Source: a virus
Virus record (IMG/VR): IMGVR_UViG_3300030329_001103
Coordinates: 1 to 64,000 of that record
Reading direction: 5' to 3' (one strand)
DNA length: 64,000 nt
Made by a program: the position numbers and the translations under genes. Below the pieces are notes generated by a model, which was not told the origin of the DNA, ran no database searches, and saw nothing but the letters and a program-made list of their open reading frames with translations. Below, in pieces: positions 52,045 to 61,598 of this stretch (position 1 is the first letter of the stretch; each line of letters opens with the position of its first letter).

Positions 52045-52370
52045 TGGGCGGACCTAAAATAGACGGCGGAATGTCTTATGAAGAAAGACAGGCTCTCTTA
52101 AGAGACGAGCAAAGAATGGCAGAAGAACGTGAAGAACATCAACGAGAAATATTAGCTCTTGAAGAAGCACAAAGAGAAGCTAGGGATAGAGCTCAGAGAT
52201 TAATGAGAGAACAAGAAGAATCCCAAAGACTGGCGGAGATAGAAAGATTAGAGCAAGAAGGTGCTGAAGTTTCTGAGGATATAGCAGAAGCTGTTGATGA
52301 GGACACGGCTGCTGCAGATATGTGGACTTCATTAGCTATGGGTACGCAGACCGAAGAGAGGCCTGAATGA
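52044..52370 (+). CDS. Coiled-coil protein before the portal, 108 aa
   Basis: TAATG overlap with the previous gene. Almost the whole protein is one Glu/Arg-rich coiled coil (about 8-80), ending in an acidic Ala-rich helix. It may assist portal or core assembly; proteins of this size and composition often lie before the portal gene in T7-like phages. It overlaps the portal start (ATGA). Confidence 0.7.
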   Translation: MGGPKIDGGMSYEERQALLRDEQRMAEEREEHQREILALEEAQREARDRAQRLMREQEESQRLAEIERLEQEGAEVSEDIAEAVDEDTAAADMWTSLAMGTQTEERPE

Positions 52371-53962
52371 CTAGCGTAGTATCAGAAAGATTTAAAATTT
52401 TAGATAGCTTAAGAATTAATAAGCTAGAAAGAGCAAGGTATTGTTCGTCGTTAACTATACCATCACTTCTTCCTCCTGAGGGATGGAACGAACAAATGCA
52501 ATTAACTCAGCCATATAGCTCTGTTGCAGCTAGAGGTGTAACTGCTATGGCTAGTCGTATGCTTAGTGCTCTATTACCATTAAACGATATGCCTTTCTTT
52601 AAATTTGAACTATCTTCTGGTATAGATCCTGATACAGATATCTCACGGTATCTTGAAGAGTTAAGTTATCAGGTATATAATAAACTATCAAGTGGTAACT
52701 TAAGAGAAAGTATTTACCAAGCACTTCAACATCTAATTGTTATAGGCGACACTATGCTTGTTATGGAAGATAACATGAACTTCCGAATCATTAGGCTAGA
52801 TAGATATGTCTGTCGTCGTGATGTGTATGGGGATATTGAAGAAGTTATTTATATAGAATACGAGGGTCTTTCTGAAGCACAGTATAATGATGTAGCACTA
52901 ACAACCTCCAGCTTAGACATGGAAAATAAGCAAGGGTATAGGGCTATTTATAATAGACTAACTGTAAAAGATAATGTATGGACACTACAGAAACAAGATG
53001 CTGAAGGCAATAGTTTAGGTGGCGGTGAATATACAAACCCACCATTTGTATTCCTTAAGTGGTCTTCTATTCCCGGAGAAAATTACGGTCGTAGTCATTG
53101 TGAAGATATTATCGGTGATATCAAAGCGCTTGAGGCATTTACTGAAGGGCTAATTCAAGGCGTAGCTGCATCCTCTTTATTCTGGATGGGTGTAGATCCT
53201 GCTGGAATGACAGAAGTAGATGACCTAGCTGGTACTGCATCAGGTGGATTCGTTGCTTCTAGACCTAATGAAGTATTCACAATCTCACCAGCAGTAACAA
53301 TGAATCCTCAATTACAATCTACCCAAGCAGGTGTAGATATTTTAAGAAATGAAATAGGCAAAGCGTTCCTTCTCGACTCGGCTAGTATACCTAGAGGAGA
53401 GCGAGTAACTGCAACTGCTGTTAGAATGATTGGTCAAGAGCTAGAGAATGTTCTTGGTGGAGCATTCTCCGCTATTGCTAGAGATTTAATGAGACCTATT
53501 GTAAGAAGAACAGTATTTCTTATGATTACTAATGGCGAAATAGACGAACGTCTTGCTACTATGTTTAACTCTGAGGGTTTATTAGATATTGAAATAGTCA
53601 CAGGGTTACAAGCATTAAGCAGAGATTCAGATCTTCAAAAGCTTATGCAGATGGGTGAGATGGTTAGAAACTTACCAGAACCAGCCGCTGCTATGTTTAG
53701 GTGGGATGAATATGGTAGAGCATTGGTTACTTCGCTAGGCTTTACTGCAAACAAATGGATCAAAACAGAAGAAGAAGTACAACAAGAGCAGCTAGCTATG
53801 GCTCAATCACAAGCTAGTATTGAAGGCGCTGCTCAAAGTCAATTAGCAGCTAACCAAGCTGTATCTCAAGGCGTGACTCAAGCCGCTTTACAGGATTTAC
53901 AAAACAATGAAGGCGCAGGACTTGAGCAAGTGATGCAACAAGCAATGCAACAAGGAGCATAA
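52367..53962 (+). CDS. Head-tail connector / portal protein (T7 gp8-like), 531 aa
   Basis: The ring at the head vertex through which DNA passes. The length is nearly that of gp8 (536). Typical features are the N-terminal SLTIPSLLPPEGWNEQMQLTQPYSSVAARGVTAMASRMLSALLP block, FVFLKWSSIPGENYGRSHCEDI, and AFLLDSASIPRGERVTATAVRMIGQELEN in the crown region; the tail is Gln/Ala-rich. ATGA overlap with the coiled-coil gene. Confidence 0.95.
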   Translation: MTSVVSERFKILDSLRINKLERARYCSSLTIPSLLPPEGWNEQMQLTQPYSSVAARGVTAMASRMLSALLPLNDMPFFKFELSSGIDPDTDISRYLEELSYQVYNKLSSGNLRESIYQALQHLIVIGDTMLVMEDNMNFRIIRLDRYVCRRDVYGDIEEVIYIEYEGLSEAQYNDVALTTSSLDMENKQGYRAIYNRLTVKDNVWTLQKQDAEGNSLGGGEYTNPPFVFLKWSSIPGENYGRSHCEDIIGDIKALEAFTEGLIQGVAASSLFWMGVDPAGMTEVDDLAGTASGGFVASRPNEVFTISPAVTMNPQLQSTQAGVDILRNEIGKAFLLDSASIPRGERVTATAVRMIGQELENVLGGAFSAIARDLMRPIVRRTVFLMITNGEIDERLATMFNSEGLLDIEIVTGLQALSRDSDLQKLMQMGEMVRNLPEPAAAMFRWDEYGRALVTSLGFTANKWIKTEEEVQQEQLAMAQSQASIEGAAQSQLAANQAVSQGVTQAALQDLQNNEGAGLEQVMQQAMQQGA

Positions 53963-53965
53963 CAC

Positions 53966-54403
53966 ATGGCTACAAGAACATCAGGGGTATTTGCCTCAGC
54001 AACAGTTAACGGGTATACTGTTAAAACTACCCCTACTACCACAGCATTGGCTGGAGCAACAGACGAAACTGTAAGTGTTAACATTGAAACCGATAGTGAT
54101 GCAATTGAAAATAAAAAGATTGTAGCGGGAGTAGACATAAAGGTTGCATATTCTGATGTAGCTGCTTACTTAATCTTTGAGGTATCCCATAATGGTACAG
54201 ACTGGGCAACAGCTGTGGATATGTCTACAGATCTTACTCCTAATGTTACTGGTGTAAAATCATTCCTCCTCGATCTTACAGATATTTTTGCGCCTTATAT
54301 GCGTTTCCGTGTTAATGGCGGAACTACTACAGCTAAGGCTGCAATATCCGCTACATCAATGGGAACATCCGGTACTATGCAATTTTTCTTTGCGTATAAA
54401 TAA
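53966..54403 (+). CDS. Putative head or tail structural protein, 145 aa
   Basis: A beta-rich, Thr/Ala-rich protein (SVNIETDSDAI, VAYLIFEVSHNGTDWATAVDM, MRFRVNGGTTTAKAAI) without Cys or charged clusters, as seen in head-decoration and fibre-associated proteins. CAAGGAG lies before the ATG. Location between portal and scaffold supports a virion role, but no family is recognised. Confidence 0.65.
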   Translation: MATRTSGVFASATVNGYTVKTTPTTTALAGATDETVSVNIETDSDAIENKKIVAGVDIKVAYSDVAAYLIFEVSHNGTDWATAVDMSTDLTPNVTGVKSFLLDLTDIFAPYMRFRVNGGTTTAKAAISATSMGTSGTMQFFFAYK

Positions 54404-54413
54404 GGGGGAATAG

Positions 54414-54677
54414 ATGTATAAAAAATATGTTAAAGCTAAGGCTGTTACTGCTCACGATACTAATGAGCTTACAGGCTTTAGTGGATCGCAATGGGACGCA
54501 TTGTATGTAGGTGTAGCAGGTAATGCTAACCTAGTATTCCAAGGTGATTCAGATGCTGTCCTTTTTAAGAACCTAATTGCAGGCACTGTATATCCCTTTG
54601 GTTTAAAGCTAGTCAAATCAACTAGTACAACTGCTACTGATATGGTAGTATTAGATAGTGGAAGATACGTGTCATGA
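54414..54677 (+). CDS. Small structural protein, 87 aa, related to the next gene
   Basis: The start KKYVKAKAVTAHDTNEL matches KKYTKAFSITPHDTNAL of the following gene product, and GSQWDALYVG parallels DPRPDAYYVG. The domain is small and beta-rich. AGGGGGAA precedes the ATG. The pair probably arose by duplication, the second copy having gained a lectin-like insert. A virion location is inferred from context. Confidence 0.7.
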   Translation: MYKKYVKAKAVTAHDTNELTGFSGSQWDALYVGVAGNANLVFQGDSDAVLFKNLIAGTVYPFGLKLVKSTSTTATDMVVLDSGRYVS

Positions 54678-55648
54678 AAAAATATACTAAAGCATTTTCT
54701 ATTACACCCCACGATACTAATGCTTTAGATCCTAGACCAGATGCATATTATGTAGGTGATGGTAATTTTACAGACGAACACGATACATCCGATTTTTATT
54801 CTCCTAAAGTATGGTATAGAGGCGGAGAACAAACTAAGATGGGCGGTGCTGTTACTGGCTGGGATAATAAAGTTAATAACAGAGAAAGTTCAATGACTGG
54901 CTCTAGTGTTGACAATACAGATGGTGATGCCTCTACAAACTATATTGATTACGTTACTTTTAATGCTAATAATGATCACCTAAAGACTACCGATACCGAT
55001 ACTAACTATGATATAGGTACAGGTGGGTTTGAAATGATGGCTGTTGTTAGGTTTGCGGATAATGGAAATAAATATCAACATATAGCAGCTAGAGATTCTG
55101 GCGGATCAAATGAGAACTGGGGGTGGTTGAGAAGATCCGATGCTGCTGGTTCTAACGCTGGCAAGATTTCATTCTCTATTATCGGTTCTGATCCTGTATC
55201 AGCTACTACAGTAGCATATGATACTTGGTATATATTAGGAGTGTCTAGGGATGTCTCAAATAATATACAGTTATGGAGAGATGGTGCTACAGATGGATCT
55301 TCTGCTACTAACTCTCGAGATTTAAATAATGAAACAGGAGACCCCCTTGTTTTAGGAGCTAAAGATAATGGAAGTGGAACCTTAGTTCAATCTCTTTTAG
55401 GTGACATGGCTGAGTTCATTCTCTGGGAAAAAATACTGGATACAGACGAACGAGCTGCTGTTGTTGCTAATCTTCAAGATAGATATTTTAATGATAGAAG
55501 AGGTAAGATAGTAACATGTTCAGATCCTAATGATGCTGATACTTATTCAATTGAATATCCTAAGATTGGAACTGTTATACCTGAGAGTCCACAGTATATA
55601 AGAAACAGTGGGAAATATGCAGAAGACATTGTAGGTCTACAGAAATAA
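54674..55648 (+). CDS. LamG/concanavalin-like lectin structural protein, 324 aa
   Basis: An N-terminal segment shared with the preceding protein is followed by a jelly-roll lectin domain (about 75-275), recognisable from FEMMAVVRFADNG, KISFSIIGSD, TWYILGVSRDVSNNIQLWRDG and LLGDMAEFILWEKILDTDERAAV. Such domains bind carbohydrates on virion surfaces. The C-terminal 50 residues form another small beta unit. ATGA overlap with the previous gene. It may decorate the head and bind host polysaccharide or mucus. Confidence 0.8.
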   Translation: MKKYTKAFSITPHDTNALDPRPDAYYVGDGNFTDEHDTSDFYSPKVWYRGGEQTKMGGAVTGWDNKVNNRESSMTGSSVDNTDGDASTNYIDYVTFNANNDHLKTTDTDTNYDIGTGGFEMMAVVRFADNGNKYQHIAARDSGGSNENWGWLRRSDAAGSNAGKISFSIIGSDPVSATTVAYDTWYILGVSRDVSNNIQLWRDGATDGSSATNSRDLNNETGDPLVLGAKDNGSGTLVQSLLGDMAEFILWEKILDTDERAAVVANLQDRYFNDRRGKIVTCSDPNDADTYSIEYPKIGTVIPESPQYIRNSGKYAEDIVGLQK

Positions 55649-55660
55649 AAGGGGAACACT

Positions 55661-55894
55661 ATGTCAGAAGATCCATGGAAAACATCACAAGGAGATACAA
55701 ATGGTTGGCCAGAATATAAAAGACTGGTAATAAATGAACTTGATAGAGCAAACAATAGGTTAAATATTATGGACAAAAGACTAGCAAATCTAGAAAAGAA
55801 CATAACTGTATTACAAACAAAAGCAACAACGTGGGCTGCGGCATTAGCGGTCTTTATTTCAGCAGGTGTAAGCCTGTTATTAAAACTCTTTTGA
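55661..55894 (+). CDS. Coiled-coil membrane protein, XhlA/holin-like, 77 aa
   Basis: A polar N-terminus, a helical coil (LVINELDRANNRLNIMDKRLANLEKNITVLQTKA) and a C-terminal membrane helix (AAALAVFISAGVSLLLKLF) give the architecture of XhlA-type haemolysin or holin-associated proteins. AAAGGGG precedes the ATG. It could take part in lysis; the sequence alone cannot separate this from another membrane role. Confidence 0.65.
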   Translation: MSEDPWKTSQGDTNGWPEYKRLVINELDRANNRLNIMDKRLANLEKNITVLQTKATTWAAALAVFISAGVSLLLKLF

Positions 55895-55928
55895 CTCAGG
55901 GGTTAACTGAATTATCTAAGGAGATAGT

Positions 55929-56798
55929 ATGTCGAATGAAAACATAGAGGGTGTACAAGGTGAGACTCCGTTGGAACAATCTCATACAAAAACACCAGAA
56001 CAAGTACAATACGAACACGAGCGATCAGCATTTGAAACACACATAAATACAAGTGAAGAAAAAATTCCAGATAATTTTAAGGATGCTGGCGCATGGTTTG
56101 ATAGTTTAAAAGAATCACAAAAAAACTTTACACAAGCTAGGCAAGAGATCTCAGATTTGCAGGCACAGCTGGAAAAAACACCAGAGCCTGTAGTAGAGCC
56201 TTTGACAGACCAGTTACGTATTCCACCAAAAGAAGAAACACCAGCAGAACCTGTAGCTGGAAGTAGTGGTGTAGATGAAGCAACGTATGATATGTGGTCT
56301 ATTGAGTTTGCCACTAATGGAAAATTCTCAGATGAAACTAGAAACGAAATTAAAGCAAAGACTGGTTTCTCTGATAAAATGCTTAATGATTATGTCGACG
56401 CGCAGCAAGCAAAGCTTCGTGAAGGCTATCGTCAAGCAGGTGATGTTGTTGGAGGTCATGAAAATCTAGATCGGATCTTCAAATGGGCTTCTAATAATTT
56501 ATCCGAAGCAGAAATGCACGATGTAAATTTAGGATTGTCTTCACCGTCGTATGAAATTACATTACGAGGACTGGAGTCAATGTATAACAAGGCAGTACAA
56601 AGCGAGAGAGCTAAAGAACCTGCGACTAATCCCAACTTAACGCAAGTAGCGGCTAGTCAAACAGGTGTATTGCCTTATAAAAATCAAAGAGAATTTAAAG
56701 CAGAGCGTAACGATCCGAAGTTTCAGCTTGAACCTAATTATCGCGACATGGTTCAAAAGCGTATGGCAATGACGGATTGGAATACTTTGCCAAGATAG
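55929..56798 (+). CDS. Capsid assembly scaffold protein (T7 gp9-like), 289 aa
   Basis: An acidic protein with a disordered N-terminus (EGVQGETPLEQSHTKTPEQVQYE), a coiled coil (KNFTQARQEISDLQAQLEKTPEP), a Pro/Glu-rich linker, and a helical C-terminus ending QLEPNYRDMVQKRMAMTDWNTLP. Length (gp9: 307) and the position before the major capsid gene fit the internal scaffold that leaves the procapsid on maturation. AAGGAG lies upstream. Confidence 0.88.
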   Translation: MSNENIEGVQGETPLEQSHTKTPEQVQYEHERSAFETHINTSEEKIPDNFKDAGAWFDSLKESQKNFTQARQEISDLQAQLEKTPEPVVEPLTDQLRIPPKEETPAEPVAGSSGVDEATYDMWSIEFATNGKFSDETRNEIKAKTGFSDKMLNDYVDAQQAKLREGYRQAGDVVGGHENLDRIFKWASNNLSEAEMHDVNLGLSSPSYEITLRGLESMYNKAVQSERAKEPATNPNLTQVAASQTGVLPYKNQREFKAERNDPKFQLEPNYRDMVQKRMAMTDWNTLPR

Positions 56799-56981
56799 GG
56801 GCTGCGGGACCCCGAACTATGGAAACTAATTAACTTTAGTGATTCCCCCTCTTGGAATGAGAGCTGGATAAGTTATAATCAATTAGTTTCGCTATAAGAA
56901 AGACTCCGAAAGGAAATATCTGGGCTGTAGTATTAGAAGTAAACCGCATTATTTTTTTACTTTAATATAAGGAGAATCACA
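56799..56981 (+). promoter_or_regulatory. Structured leader of the major capsid gene
   Basis: Within this gap GAAACTAATT (56822-56831) pairs with AATTAGTTTC (56881-56890), enclosing AACTT/AAGTT and ATTCC/GGAAT stems, a nested fold of about 69 bases. It is followed by a small CC-GAAA-GG hairpin, a T7 run, and AAGGAG before the ATG at 56982. It may hold the strong late promoter and a stabilising 5' hairpin for capsid mRNA. It is not a tRNA. Confidence 0.55.
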
Positions 56982-58217
56982 ATGGCTGGAGATCATTTAG
57001 TACATGGTGATATTGCCTATAGAAGTAGCACAACCGGTGCTACCAGTGGGCTAAATACAGAAGCGGGTAAGCTGTGGCTACCCATTTGGTCGGGCGAAGT
57101 AATTAACGCTTACGACGAATATAATGTTTTCGAAAGTTTAACAACTACACGAGTAATTCCTAGCGGTACAACAGTTGAAATTCCAATCACTGGAACAGTA
57201 GACTTGAATCCTGCTTGGGATGCTGGTGAAGAATTGGTTGGCGGTATGGCTTCAACAGCTACTACATTCCAGATCAAACTGGACAAGCGACCAATGGCTG
57301 CTCACTTCGAAATCGATAACGTTGACTTGATGTTGACACAATGGGAATTCAGAAACGAGCTCGCGCGTCAAGCTGCGATGACTCTTGCAAACACACGAGA
57401 TAAGCAACTTTATTCTTATCTTTGTCGTGCTGCTATGACTTCCCAAATTTCTAGCGATCCTCGTCCATCTCTAAATCTTGATTCTGCACTTTATGGTTCA
57501 GGCGATAGTGATGGTGACGGTCTTCTAAGCTGGGGCAATGCTAGTGCAACTGCCGCTAACCGTGCTCTTGGTGCTCTTACTGCACTTGAGCAAGTAGAAA
57601 AGTATATTGTATTCCTACAAGAAAACAATATCCCATACGATAAACTGTACATGGCTGTAAGCCCACAGTGCTTCATGGATATTCGTGCTCTTGGTGTCGC
57701 TCGTCTTGCTACAGACTTTGACGACGGTGGTATGCAACCTTACTTTGGTGGTGTTGCCAACGGTCTTGGTGGTCCATTGACTAATGCTTATGGACAACTA
57801 CATGATACTCTCGAGTACATGGGTTGTACAATCATTAAGACTAACCACGGTGCTGATAACCTTGGCGATACATACGGTGACGGTACTCCTCGTACACTTG
57901 GTGAAGATAAGTACTGTCTTGACTTCAAACTAGGTGATACTGATACTTCAGATACAACTCGTGGTATCCGTGCCATTATGTTTACACCAGAAGCAATTGC
58001 AGGTATTCGCTTGCAAGGACTAAAGGTTGATAATGTTGATGACATCCGTCGTAACACATCATTCACAGTCGCTTCAATGATGAGTGGTACTGGCGTTCTA
58101 CGTCCAGAATGTGCTGCCTTGATTACATCCAAGGATATTTCACATTCGGATTGGAACACTCGTGCTGAAATGGCTACAGCTGCTCATATGGCTGCTGATG
58201 GCTACGCACAAGCGTAA
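56982..58217 (+). CDS. Major capsid protein (T7 gp10-like), 411 aa
   Basis: The HK97-fold shell protein. Typical segments are LWSGEVINAYDEYNVF near the start, STATTFQIKLDKRPMAAHFEIDNVDLMLTQWEFRNELARQAAMTLANTRDKQLYSYL in the core, and AIMFTPEAIAGIRLQGLKVDNVDDIRRNTSFTVASMMSGTGVLRPE near the end. Codon choice shifts to C- and T-ending codons as expected for the most strongly expressed gene. Longer than gp10A (345). A structured leader precedes it and a terminator follows. Confidence 0.95.
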   Translation: MAGDHLVHGDIAYRSSTTGATSGLNTEAGKLWLPIWSGEVINAYDEYNVFESLTTTRVIPSGTTVEIPITGTVDLNPAWDAGEELVGGMASTATTFQIKLDKRPMAAHFEIDNVDLMLTQWEFRNELARQAAMTLANTRDKQLYSYLCRAAMTSQISSDPRPSLNLDSALYGSGDSDGDGLLSWGNASATAANRALGALTALEQVEKYIVFLQENNIPYDKLYMAVSPQCFMDIRALGVARLATDFDDGGMQPYFGGVANGLGGPLTNAYGQLHDTLEYMGCTIIKTNHGADNLGDTYGDGTPRTLGEDKYCLDFKLGDTDTSDTTRGIRAIMFTPEAIAGIRLQGLKVDNVDDIRRNTSFTVASMMSGTGVLRPECAALITSKDISHSDWNTRAEMATAAHMAADGYAQA

Positions 58218-58257
58218 CTTACTATAGTGTAACCTTCGTTACTCTATTCATACACGC

Positions 58258-58292
58258 GCCCCTTGTCTCTTTCGAGAGGCAAGGGGCTTTTT
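58258..58292 (+). terminator. Terminator after the major capsid gene
   Basis: GCCCCTTGTCTCT, loop TTCG, AGAGGCAAGGGGC: a 13-bp stem with one T-G pair, followed by TTTTT. It stands where T7 has T-phi and should lower expression of the tail genes relative to capsid. Confidence 0.9.
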
Positions 58293-58305
58293 AAAGGAGA
58301 ATCTT

Positions 58306-58962
58306 ATGGGTGTTATATCTAAACTAGATGCAGTTAATCACATGCTGTTACTGGCGGGAGAATCTATGGTATCAGACCTAGATAATAATAGTGGTCTTGA
58401 TACAGAGACGGCTGAATTTTGTTTAGATCAATTCATAAGGGATTTCCAGATGCGGGGATTAGCTAGCAATAGATATCTTAAGAAGTATACTCTTACTTCT
58501 AAGGGTAAAATTAATTTGCCTAATGATTGTATCTCTGCTGAGCTAATTTCTCATCACGATAATGATGATAATTATAGAATCCTTGGGATTATAAAAGGCG
58601 ATACTAGTAAATATCTTTGGAATGTTACTGACCAAACAGATCAGTGGGATAAAGATATAGAATACAGGGTTGAATTAATTGTAACTGTAACGTGGGAAAA
58701 TATGGATACTCCTATTCAACGAGCTATCCTATCCTCAGCAGCAAGACAGTATCAGTTTGTAACACAAGGCGATGCTGACACTGACTCATACCTGTTAGGA
58801 CTAGAAGCAATGTATATGGCTAAGGGTAAGGGCGCTGACTTAGATGATAGACGCAGGAATGTATTTGATGCGGCTAGTCCTAAGCTTTTAGATGCTCTAA
58901 GTAGAAGAGGTCCTTTGCAGGACGCAACAGTATTAAAGTTCTGGAGGACAACTAATGGCTAA
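58306..58962 (+). CDS. Tail tubular protein A (T7 gp11-like), 218 aa
   Basis: The adaptor ring joining portal and nozzle. The start ISKLDAVNHMLLLAGESMVSDLDNNSGLDTETAEFCLDQF and the end AASPKLLDALSRRGPLQDATVLKFWR are typical of the gatekeeper family. Length is close to gp11 (196). AAAGGAG lies before the ATG, directly after the terminator. It overlaps the next gene by 8 bases. Confidence 0.93.
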   Translation: MGVISKLDAVNHMLLLAGESMVSDLDNNSGLDTETAEFCLDQFIRDFQMRGLASNRYLKKYTLTSKGKINLPNDCISAELISHHDNDDNYRILGIIKGDTSKYLWNVTDQTDQWDKDIEYRVELIVTVTWENMDTPIQRAILSSAARQYQFVTQGDADTDSYLLGLEAMYMAKGKGADLDDRRRNVFDAASPKLLDALSRRGPLQDATVLKFWRTTNG

Positions 58963-61588
58963 GCGTAGTTATTTTCCAGTTAAAATTCCTATCAATACTT
59001 TGTCTGGAGGTGTTGGTAGAAACGCACCTACCAAAAGACTTCCTTCAGAGGTACAGGATATGACTAATATGTTTTGTACTACAGAAAGGTCTATTGATAA
59101 ACGAAATGGCTTTTATGCATTAGAAGGGGGTGGTCTAGATCTAGGTTTTACTGATGTTGAGGAAAAGGATATTTGGTTTAATTGGTTTTTTGTAGGAGAT
59201 ACTCAAAGATATCTAGTTGCAATAGATAGTGCTGCTAGCCGTGAGGAATTTTTAAAAGTATATAAAATAAATACTGCAAACAATACCCTAGAACACCAAG
59301 CCGTTGATACAAATATACCTTCAGCAATAAGAAACTACATTAAGCATGGAGGCAATAGTAGATCTTCTTTAAGAGCAGTATCAGTAGGAACTTCTTTGTT
59401 AATTTTAAATACGGAAGTTAAAGCAGGATTCACATCCGATGGAATTGATGATTTAATGTTTGGTTTAGACGGGATAAAAAAAGATCAGTCTGATCCAACT
59501 GCTTTAGACGTAAAAGGACGTAAAATAGAATATCAAACTTCTATAACAGTAGACGCTGAGAACCAAGCAGAGATATGGACTGCCAGTACTGATTATGTAT
59601 GGGGACAGACTGCTATAGATACAACTGATGTTAACTCAAGTGATTCTACTAGATACGGTATATATAAAGTTAAGCAAAGTCTTGCTGCTGATGCGCTGCC
59701 AGGACCTACTTACGCTACCGGCACACCTACAGCACCTTCTGCCGATACAGCCAAATGGGAAAAGGACAAAGACGATGATAATAATCACCGTTACTCGTCG
59801 TATATTCCTGCAGAAGACTATGTTTATCCTGATCCTACTAAAAAATATCTTGGACAAGCGATTACTAAGTTTTCTGATTTAAGGTTTCCTCCTGATTCTA
59901 CGGATGTTACTGCTTGGAATGGAGATTCTAGAGTAACTTCAGCAATAAAAAACCTTTACCCTACATCAGGAGATTCTATAGGAAGAGGTAAGATAATTTA
60001 TCTAAGTCAAGCGTACTTGGGTAGTGCACCTGGCTGGTATAGAATGATAAATACTACAGATAAGCCATATCTTGAACATATTAGAACCCCAGATGAAATG
60101 AATCTTATCGATCAAAAACGAATGCCAGTACAATTATATTTAGATGAAACTGAAAATCATTGGTCTATTCGTTTTATTGATTGGGAGCCGAGAAAATCTG
60201 GAACAAAAGTAACAAACCCAGGTCCCTCGTTCTTTCAGGATAAAGATGGTAACGCACAGCAAAAAGAAATTAAAGCGATCTCATTTTATAGGGACAGGCT
60301 ATTCCTTGCAACAGATGATACATTAGTTTCATCACGGCTAGGTAAGTTTGATGATTTATTTATAAGTGATCCAGCTAATATTACAGTAATAGATCCTATC
60401 GATTTAAACGTATCTTCTAATATTTATACGCCGATTACTTTCTTGCAGCCATTTAAAGATTTCTTATTCTTAGGAACGTCTGGAGACACGCAATATGAGC
60501 TTATGGGTTCAGAGAATCAGATCTCCCCACTGACTGCAGAAATTGCACCAACTTCATTCTTTCCAATGACAAGCGATATCGAACCTATTACTATGAATAA
60601 TAATTTGTTCTTCTTTTCTAAAAACAGATTGTATATCTATTTCGGTTCGGATACATCAGATCAGCAGCAAGCATTTGAATTATCAAGACATGCTCCTGAT
60701 TATCTACCATCTTCTTATTGGGCAGTTACTGTATCCTCTGCACACAACTCAATCTTTGTAGTATCGGGAAATAGCCCAGGTTCAGAAATCTTTTGTTATA
60801 GAAATCAAGTAGCCAATCAAGAAATTATTCAAAATGCTTTCTTTAAGTTTAATTTAAACGGCAATGTACATGCAATCAAAGCTATTGAAGATGATTTATA
60901 TATAGTAAAAGAAACAGATGAAACAAGTGATAGAGGAAAGATACTTCAATTACAGAAAATGTCTTTAATTCCTGACGATATAGATGTCGCAAGATTAGAT
61001 AATAGAATTTCTACTGGCATTTCTGCTACATATGATGCTAGCACAGACAAATCTACTTTTACTGTAGATGGTGATATTAAAGCTGCAGGTATTAATCAAG
61101 CTATTATTACTTCGCCGACTGCAATGGAAGGAATAATTATAGATATTACAACAGAAGACGGTATTCTCACTGCTCCAGGTAATTACTCCGGTATTATATC
61201 TGCTGTAGTAGGAACTAAATATAATGCCTCTATTACATTATCAGATATATTCCTTAGAGAAGAAGAAAACAATGTGATACCTGGCACTTTAAATCTTAGG
61301 TATGGCATAGCTAGACACCACAAGACAGGGTTCTATGATATTAGTGTTACTAGAAAGAAAAGGACAGCTAATACATATACCTTTGAGCCTCCGATTATTG
61401 GCTCTGCTTATTCAACAGCAGGAGACGCAACAATAAACGATACTGATGGCGTATTTAAATTTCCCATCATGGGTTTTACAGATGATATAGATATAACAAT
61501 AGAATCATCTTACCCATATCCAATGAATATTACTAATATCGAAATAACTGGAAAGTTCAAACGACTTCCGCATTTCTTAACAACATAG
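58955..61588 (+). CDS. Tail tubular protein B / nozzle (T7 gp12-like), 877 aa
   Basis: Forms the tail nozzle to which fibres attach. NTLSGGVGRNAPTKRLPSEVQDMTNMFCTTERSIDKRNGF at the start is typical, as are AISFYRDRLFLATDDTLVSSRLGKFDDLF and FKDFLFLGTSGDTQYELMGSENQISPLTAEI. Length is somewhat above gp12 (794). GGAGGA precedes the ATG within the previous gene. Confidence 0.95.
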   Translation: MAKRSYFPVKIPINTLSGGVGRNAPTKRLPSEVQDMTNMFCTTERSIDKRNGFYALEGGGLDLGFTDVEEKDIWFNWFFVGDTQRYLVAIDSAASREEFLKVYKINTANNTLEHQAVDTNIPSAIRNYIKHGGNSRSSLRAVSVGTSLLILNTEVKAGFTSDGIDDLMFGLDGIKKDQSDPTALDVKGRKIEYQTSITVDAENQAEIWTASTDYVWGQTAIDTTDVNSSDSTRYGIYKVKQSLAADALPGPTYATGTPTAPSADTAKWEKDKDDDNNHRYSSYIPAEDYVYPDPTKKYLGQAITKFSDLRFPPDSTDVTAWNGDSRVTSAIKNLYPTSGDSIGRGKIIYLSQAYLGSAPGWYRMINTTDKPYLEHIRTPDEMNLIDQKRMPVQLYLDETENHWSIRFIDWEPRKSGTKVTNPGPSFFQDKDGNAQQKEIKAISFYRDRLFLATDDTLVSSRLGKFDDLFISDPANITVIDPIDLNVSSNIYTPITFLQPFKDFLFLGTSGDTQYELMGSENQISPLTAEIAPTSFFPMTSDIEPITMNNNLFFFSKNRLYIYFGSDTSDQQQAFELSRHAPDYLPSSYWAVTVSSAHNSIFVVSGNSPGSEIFCYRNQVANQEIIQNAFFKFNLNGNVHAIKAIEDDLYIVKETDETSDRGKILQLQKMSLIPDDIDVARLDNRISTGISATYDASTDKSTFTVDGDIKAAGINQAIITSPTAMEGIIIDITTEDGILTAPGNYSGIISAVVGTKYNASITLSDIFLREEENNVIPGTLNLRYGIARHHKTGFYDISVTRKKRTANTYTFEPPIIGSAYSTAGDATINDTDGVFKFPIMGFTDDIDITIESSYPYPMNITNIEITGKFKRLPHFLTT

Positions 61589-61598
61589 GAGACAAGCC

